DNA of 64,000 nucleotides from Cephalopachus bancanus. Taxonomy: Eukaryota > Chordata > Mammalia > Primates > Tarsiidae. Position numbers and translations under genes: made by a program. The DNA lies in the NCBI GenBank assembly GCA_027257055.1, contig JAPVLO010000626.1, forward strand, positions 558,001 to 622,000. The letters run 5' to 3'. Below the pieces are notes generated by a model. It saw only the letters and a list, made by a program, of their open reading frames with translations. It searched no databases and had not been told where the DNA came from. Positions 60,530-64,000 of this stretch are shown piece after piece (within the stretch, counting starts at the first letter, position 1; the number at the start of each line of letters is the position of its first letter).

Positions 60530-61260
60530 CTGGGGATATTGTTAAAGAGAACTTTGAGGCAAAGTCTGAGTGAGATTTTTTGATGAATGAACTGGGGGTT
60601 ATTAGGCAGAGAAGGAAGCACAAGGCGTGTCAAACAGAGGGAGCAGCACTTTTCAGAGCACAGAGAGCAGGGGGGCAGTGCTAGTGGATCAAGATTAGGG
60701 GTCAGGAAGTCTGAAGGAAGAAGCTACTGGAAAGGAATGTAGATATGTGTGAGATCAAAAAAAAAAAAGAAGGAAAAGAAAAGAGAAATCTAAGTTACTT
60801 GACTAAGAAGCAGGAGAGCCAGGTTATATTTCCAGTTATGCAGCTAAATAGGCCTGTGAACCTTAGTTAAGTTGTTGGACTTAAAATAATTTTTGGAAGA
60901 CTTTCAAAGCCATGCTGAGGAATTATAAGCTTTGGTGTATGGAATAGAGTGCAATGAAGGTTTTGGGAGTATTATGCTTTAGAGTAAAACTATGGTGACA
61001 ATTTAATGAGTAGAATGAAAAGTAAAAACTGGAGGCAAAGAAACCCATTAAAATCTAGACATTAAGATCTAGGCAAGAATTGGTGAGGGCTGAAACTAGG
61101 GTAATAGCAGTAAGGGGAAGATAGTTTTGGCAGGTGTTGCAGAAATAAAATGGACAGGTTTTGGCAGCTGCATATATGAAGTAGAGAAGAAATATTAGAT
61201 GGTACGAGGATGACTCCAGGGGGCATCTGGGAGAATAATGATGCTGGTAGTCAGTAAGTT
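60530..61260. mobile_element. Purine-rich ancient repeat, similar to 35596-37430
   Basis: GAGGGAGCAGCACTTTTCAG and GGAAGATAGTTTTGGCAGG belong to the same ancient family style as the 35.6-37.4 kb block. Family not assigned. Confidence 0.35.
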
Positions 61261-61556
61261 GCACACATATAAGTATGTGGATTCTGCTGTACTTTTTTTA
61301 AACCAGTATCCTTATTATTAGACACTTTGAATGTACCTGGGTTTTCTTTTTCCCCCAGTTACTCTTATGGTCAACTTGAATTCTGTATGAGATATAGCAT
61401 ATTATTTCCAAAAAAATTGTAGCTGAAAAACTGCAAAGTTAAAGTAAACATAGAATTACATTATATAGAAGTATAGTTTAGTAGTAGATGTTCACATTGC
61501 TGCCTTCTTGTCACCAAACTTGGTTTGACTGACATTTGTTAAAAATAGGAAAGAAT

Positions 61557-61659
61557 ATTTGCTACTGTCTGGGTACGGGGAAACATCCCATATCAACAGG
61601 GTGCCTGAATGAAACGCAATTGTATACCTAACCCTTAACTGTACCCCACAACTTCACAA

Positions 61660-61696
<37 letters not shown>
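61557..61696 (+). mobile_element. 140-bp L1 3' tail with 5' inversion
   Basis: Last ~130 bases of the young L1 family (CAACAGGGTGCCTGAATGAA; CCTAACCCTTAACTGTACCC) ending in a long AAAT tail (61662-61697). The first ten bases of element sequence are the inverse of those that should be there (ATATTTGCTA for TAGCAAATAT). Target duplication AAAATAGGAAAGAAT / AAAATTGGAAAGAAT at 61542-61556 and 61697-61711, one mismatch. Confidence 0.88.
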
Positions 61697-61698
<2 letters not shown>

Positions 61699-61749
61699 AA
61701 TTGGAAAGAATGATTTCCACCAAAAATAGTCAAAGGAAAAGAAAACAAA

Positions 61750-61985
61750 ACTTACTGTGCATGTGCTCTGTGTCAAGCACCATGGTAAGCACTTTCACAT
61801 ACTTTACTAATCATCAAGGCCTAACTGCAACCCTGTATGGAAGCTGTTATCTTACACTTTCCATTTTGTAGATTAGGAAACTGATGTTCTAAGGGTATAC
61901 AGCTACTAAGTGACGGAAACAGAATTTGAAGACAGGCCTTTTGACTACAAGTCTGTGGCTCTGTTATATCATAACTGCCTCCCTG
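61750..61985 (+). mobile_element. MIR SINE fragment
   Basis: TGTCAAGCACCATGGTAAGC, CCATTTTGTAGATTAGGAAA, ACAGCTACTAAGTGACGG and GACTACAAGTCTGTGGC in MIR order; long and well kept. Confidence 0.88.
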
Positions 61986-62034
61986 CAGAAAATGTTAGTG
62001 CTCAAAGGATAAGTGCCAGATCTATGGAAGTAAG

Positions 62035-62165
62035 GTGATCAACCATCCTGGTTTGCGGGGGACTGAGGGTTTGACTAGGGACACGGGACGTTCAACCTAG
62101 AAAGATTCTTGGTGCTACAGTCAGGAAAGTGCCAGGCAAACCAGGACAAGTTGGTACCCTATCTG
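62035..62165. mobile_element. Palindromic DNA-element fragment, unassigned
   Basis: CCATCCTGGTTTGCGGGGGA at the left and GCAAACCAGGACAAGTTGGT at the right form a rough inverted repeat, as in an ancient short DNA transposon. The family name is not known to me. Confidence 0.55.
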
Positions 62166-62169
62166 GAAA

Positions 62170-64000
62170 AGTCACTTATATGAAATAAATCATGAACTAC
62201 AATAATCTAAATAAGGTATTAATTGAATTTGTTTCCCATAATACTATGTCGTGAACCTAGATCTTTGGTTACTACTAAGTGGTAGGTGATAAGTGAAGAG
62301 GGGTTAAGGCGTTTCCTGCCTTCCACCTGCTTGTTTTCACTGACTCTGAGTATCCTACTTTGCCGGGGTTGCACTCAATTGTGTGTGAATCAGATGCTAG
62401 AAGCCTCTGCTTCTAACTCAGTTTTTAAGGAAACTTAGGGTTTTATTTAGTCCAAGTTTGATGAAATGGTAAAAGAGCTATTCAGAAAAAAGGTCAAGAA
62501 AGAAAGTAGGTTGATTATAAATGTACATTCTTTGAAGAATAAAGAAATACATATTATGGCATTCGGTCTACAACAAATAGTGAAAACTCTCAGCATCATT
62601 ATTTCACAGGCATTCCAAAACATATTTATGTGTGTAAACATTATATTCCAATGAGTAAATAACTTATTGTAATATCAAAATGGGAAACAGGAAATTGGGC
62701 CACATAGAATGTCCTAGGGAGTTTCCTGTAATTTTTCAAAGAAAAAAGAAACCACACTTTATGGTAGTTTCATGCATTTTACACAGTAAAGTGGTGAGTC
62801 TGGAGGCAAAGGGCTAAAATAATATGGAGGATATACTTATTGAAGTAATAGTTATCCTCAAAATTATGCCCAGGGTATAAAAGGAGACACTGGCTTCTAT
62901 GGCTTCCCATTCTAAAAAACCAGAAGATGGGTTAAATGATTGTCTGCCATGATTCTGATCCTAGGACATCAATATCTAGATCAGTCGCTTTGGCTTTTGT
63001 GCTTCCCTTAAATTAAATTTTACTGCAAATCTTTTGGGGCAGAACATCTATTACTTTAGCCTATTATTTTTTTAAGTGATCTCTGGTCCCAAATACGTTA
63101 AAAAATTGCCGATCTACATAACTGCCGTGTCTTTAGGTACTTAAGTAAGGTACTTCCTGGTTTTGTAGAAAAGAATAAATGAAAACAGTTTATTCCAAGT
63201 ATAGGGCAGTGTATTATTTACTTAAAACTTTATTAAAACAAGGATAAACATGACCTTTTCAGAACTCCCTAATGTTTTCCTTAGCCCAGAGCTTCACTGT
63301 GTACAAAAAGTATCCTTTTTGTCACTTTTCAACTGCTGTGGGTGATTCCACTTTGGAAAAAAAAGTTTCTACTACTCTTTGAACTTCTTCATCAGTTAAA
63401 AAAAAATCAAGGCAAGACAAGCTATTTTAACTTACATACACCTGTTATTTAGCAAGTATATCTTGGTATAAATGTGGGTTTATACCAACAAAATAAAATA
63501 TAGAAATAATTCAGAGGTCAAGGCCATGAGTCTACAGAGTTATCTATATCCCTACTTTCAAATATTATATTTATCAAAACAATCCGTTTATTGATTTTAT
63601 TAGTTTTTTAAGATTTTGTTGACAAAAGGATTCTACATAGGGAAACCCATGTTATTAAAAATCTCGGATAATCATTTCGCTATTCCATACGTATCAGTCA
63701 TTCATTTATTTATATATCAAAACAGACCACAAATGACTTCTGGGAAAAATTTTGGCCCTACTGGCAGTATTTCCTGGGCTGGCCCCATTCTGAGAAAGGA
63801 GGTTTGGTGGAGAAGTGGATAGTAAGGAAGTCTATCCTTTCAATACATACTTGTGGCGCGCCTCAGCTATCAGTAAGTAAATAAAAATAGAAAGTAAATT
63901 ACAGATGACACAATTAGGAAAGCATAAAACACTGGTATGTGAATAACTTTTTTTCTTTGACATATTAGTTGAATTCCTGTTTTATTGCATAGCTTCTCTT
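62170..64000. other. CASK: CASK intron to window end, no recognised feature
   Basis: AT-rich intron. The small frames at 62447-62641 (-) and 62466-62654 (+) are mutually antisense and unsupported. GGCGCGCC near 63855 is an isolated GC-rich palindrome in AT-rich DNA, with no CpG island around it. No further CASK exon is seen. Confidence 0.5.

Noticed and set aside
63850..63862. GGCGCGCC as a regulatory or cloning-type site
   Set aside because: A single GC-rich 8-mer with no flanking vector sequence or CpG island; chance is sufficient.

Overview
The window is mammalian, almost certainly primate, genomic DNA: AT-rich, built of long introns, and packed with L1, Alu, MIR, MaLR LTR, Tigger and mariner copies. 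The only host coding sequence I can support is one 113-base exon at 3991-4103 (+). It encodes the glycine-rich loop and VAIK-type lysine region of CASK and has good splice sites, so the rest of the window is CASK intron. CASK is X-linked in human, so the window is inferred to be X-chromosomal. The Alu copies are full dimers but carry a non-human signature (GGCTCAGCCTGTAATCC at the 5' end, ACAATAAATCAAAAAATTAG in the middle, CTCCAACTC before the tail), and the youngest L1 has an unfamiliar 3' end. This points to a primate lineage other than ape, Old World monkey or lemur; tarsier is my best guess, from inference only.

Layout. 1-3990: upstream intron with a MER20-like element and old L1/HAL1 pieces. 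3991-4103: CASK exon. 4104-9850: intron with a MaLR LTR, a decayed mariner and a second LTR. 9850-22290: about 12 kb of old L1 fragments, all on the + strand, punctuated by ten Alu copies, one short young L1 tail and one tiny antisense-Alu retroinsert. 23120-23420: a palindrome-rich stretch holding a 226-bp hairpin with 66-bp arms, followed by an internally deleted Tigger at 23512-24155. 24.2-38 kb: mostly single-copy intron with MIR, MLT1, L2-like pieces and an L1M 3' end split by a Tigger.

38.1-51.3 kb: an old minus-strand L1M that received two Alus, a MER2, a small TA-flanked hairpin element and a young full-length L1 (43997-50436, minus) with a perfect 13-bp target-site duplication. This young L1 has an intact ORF1, a CpG-rich 5'UTR and an ORF2 broken by two stops and one frameshift. 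51.3-64 kb: intron with MIR, MLT1, old L1/HAL1 pieces, one Alu, a degenerate repeat cluster, and a 140-bp L1 tail with a small 5' inversion.

The only genes that act together here are the L1 ORFs. ORF1p (RNA chaperone) and ORF2p (endonuclease plus reverse transcriptase) would drive target-primed reverse transcription, and the same machinery explains the Alu and short L1 inserts. This copy can make ORF1p and an endonuclease-only ORF2 fragment, but no full ORF2p. The palindromic element at 23193-23418 is the feature I could least match to a known family.
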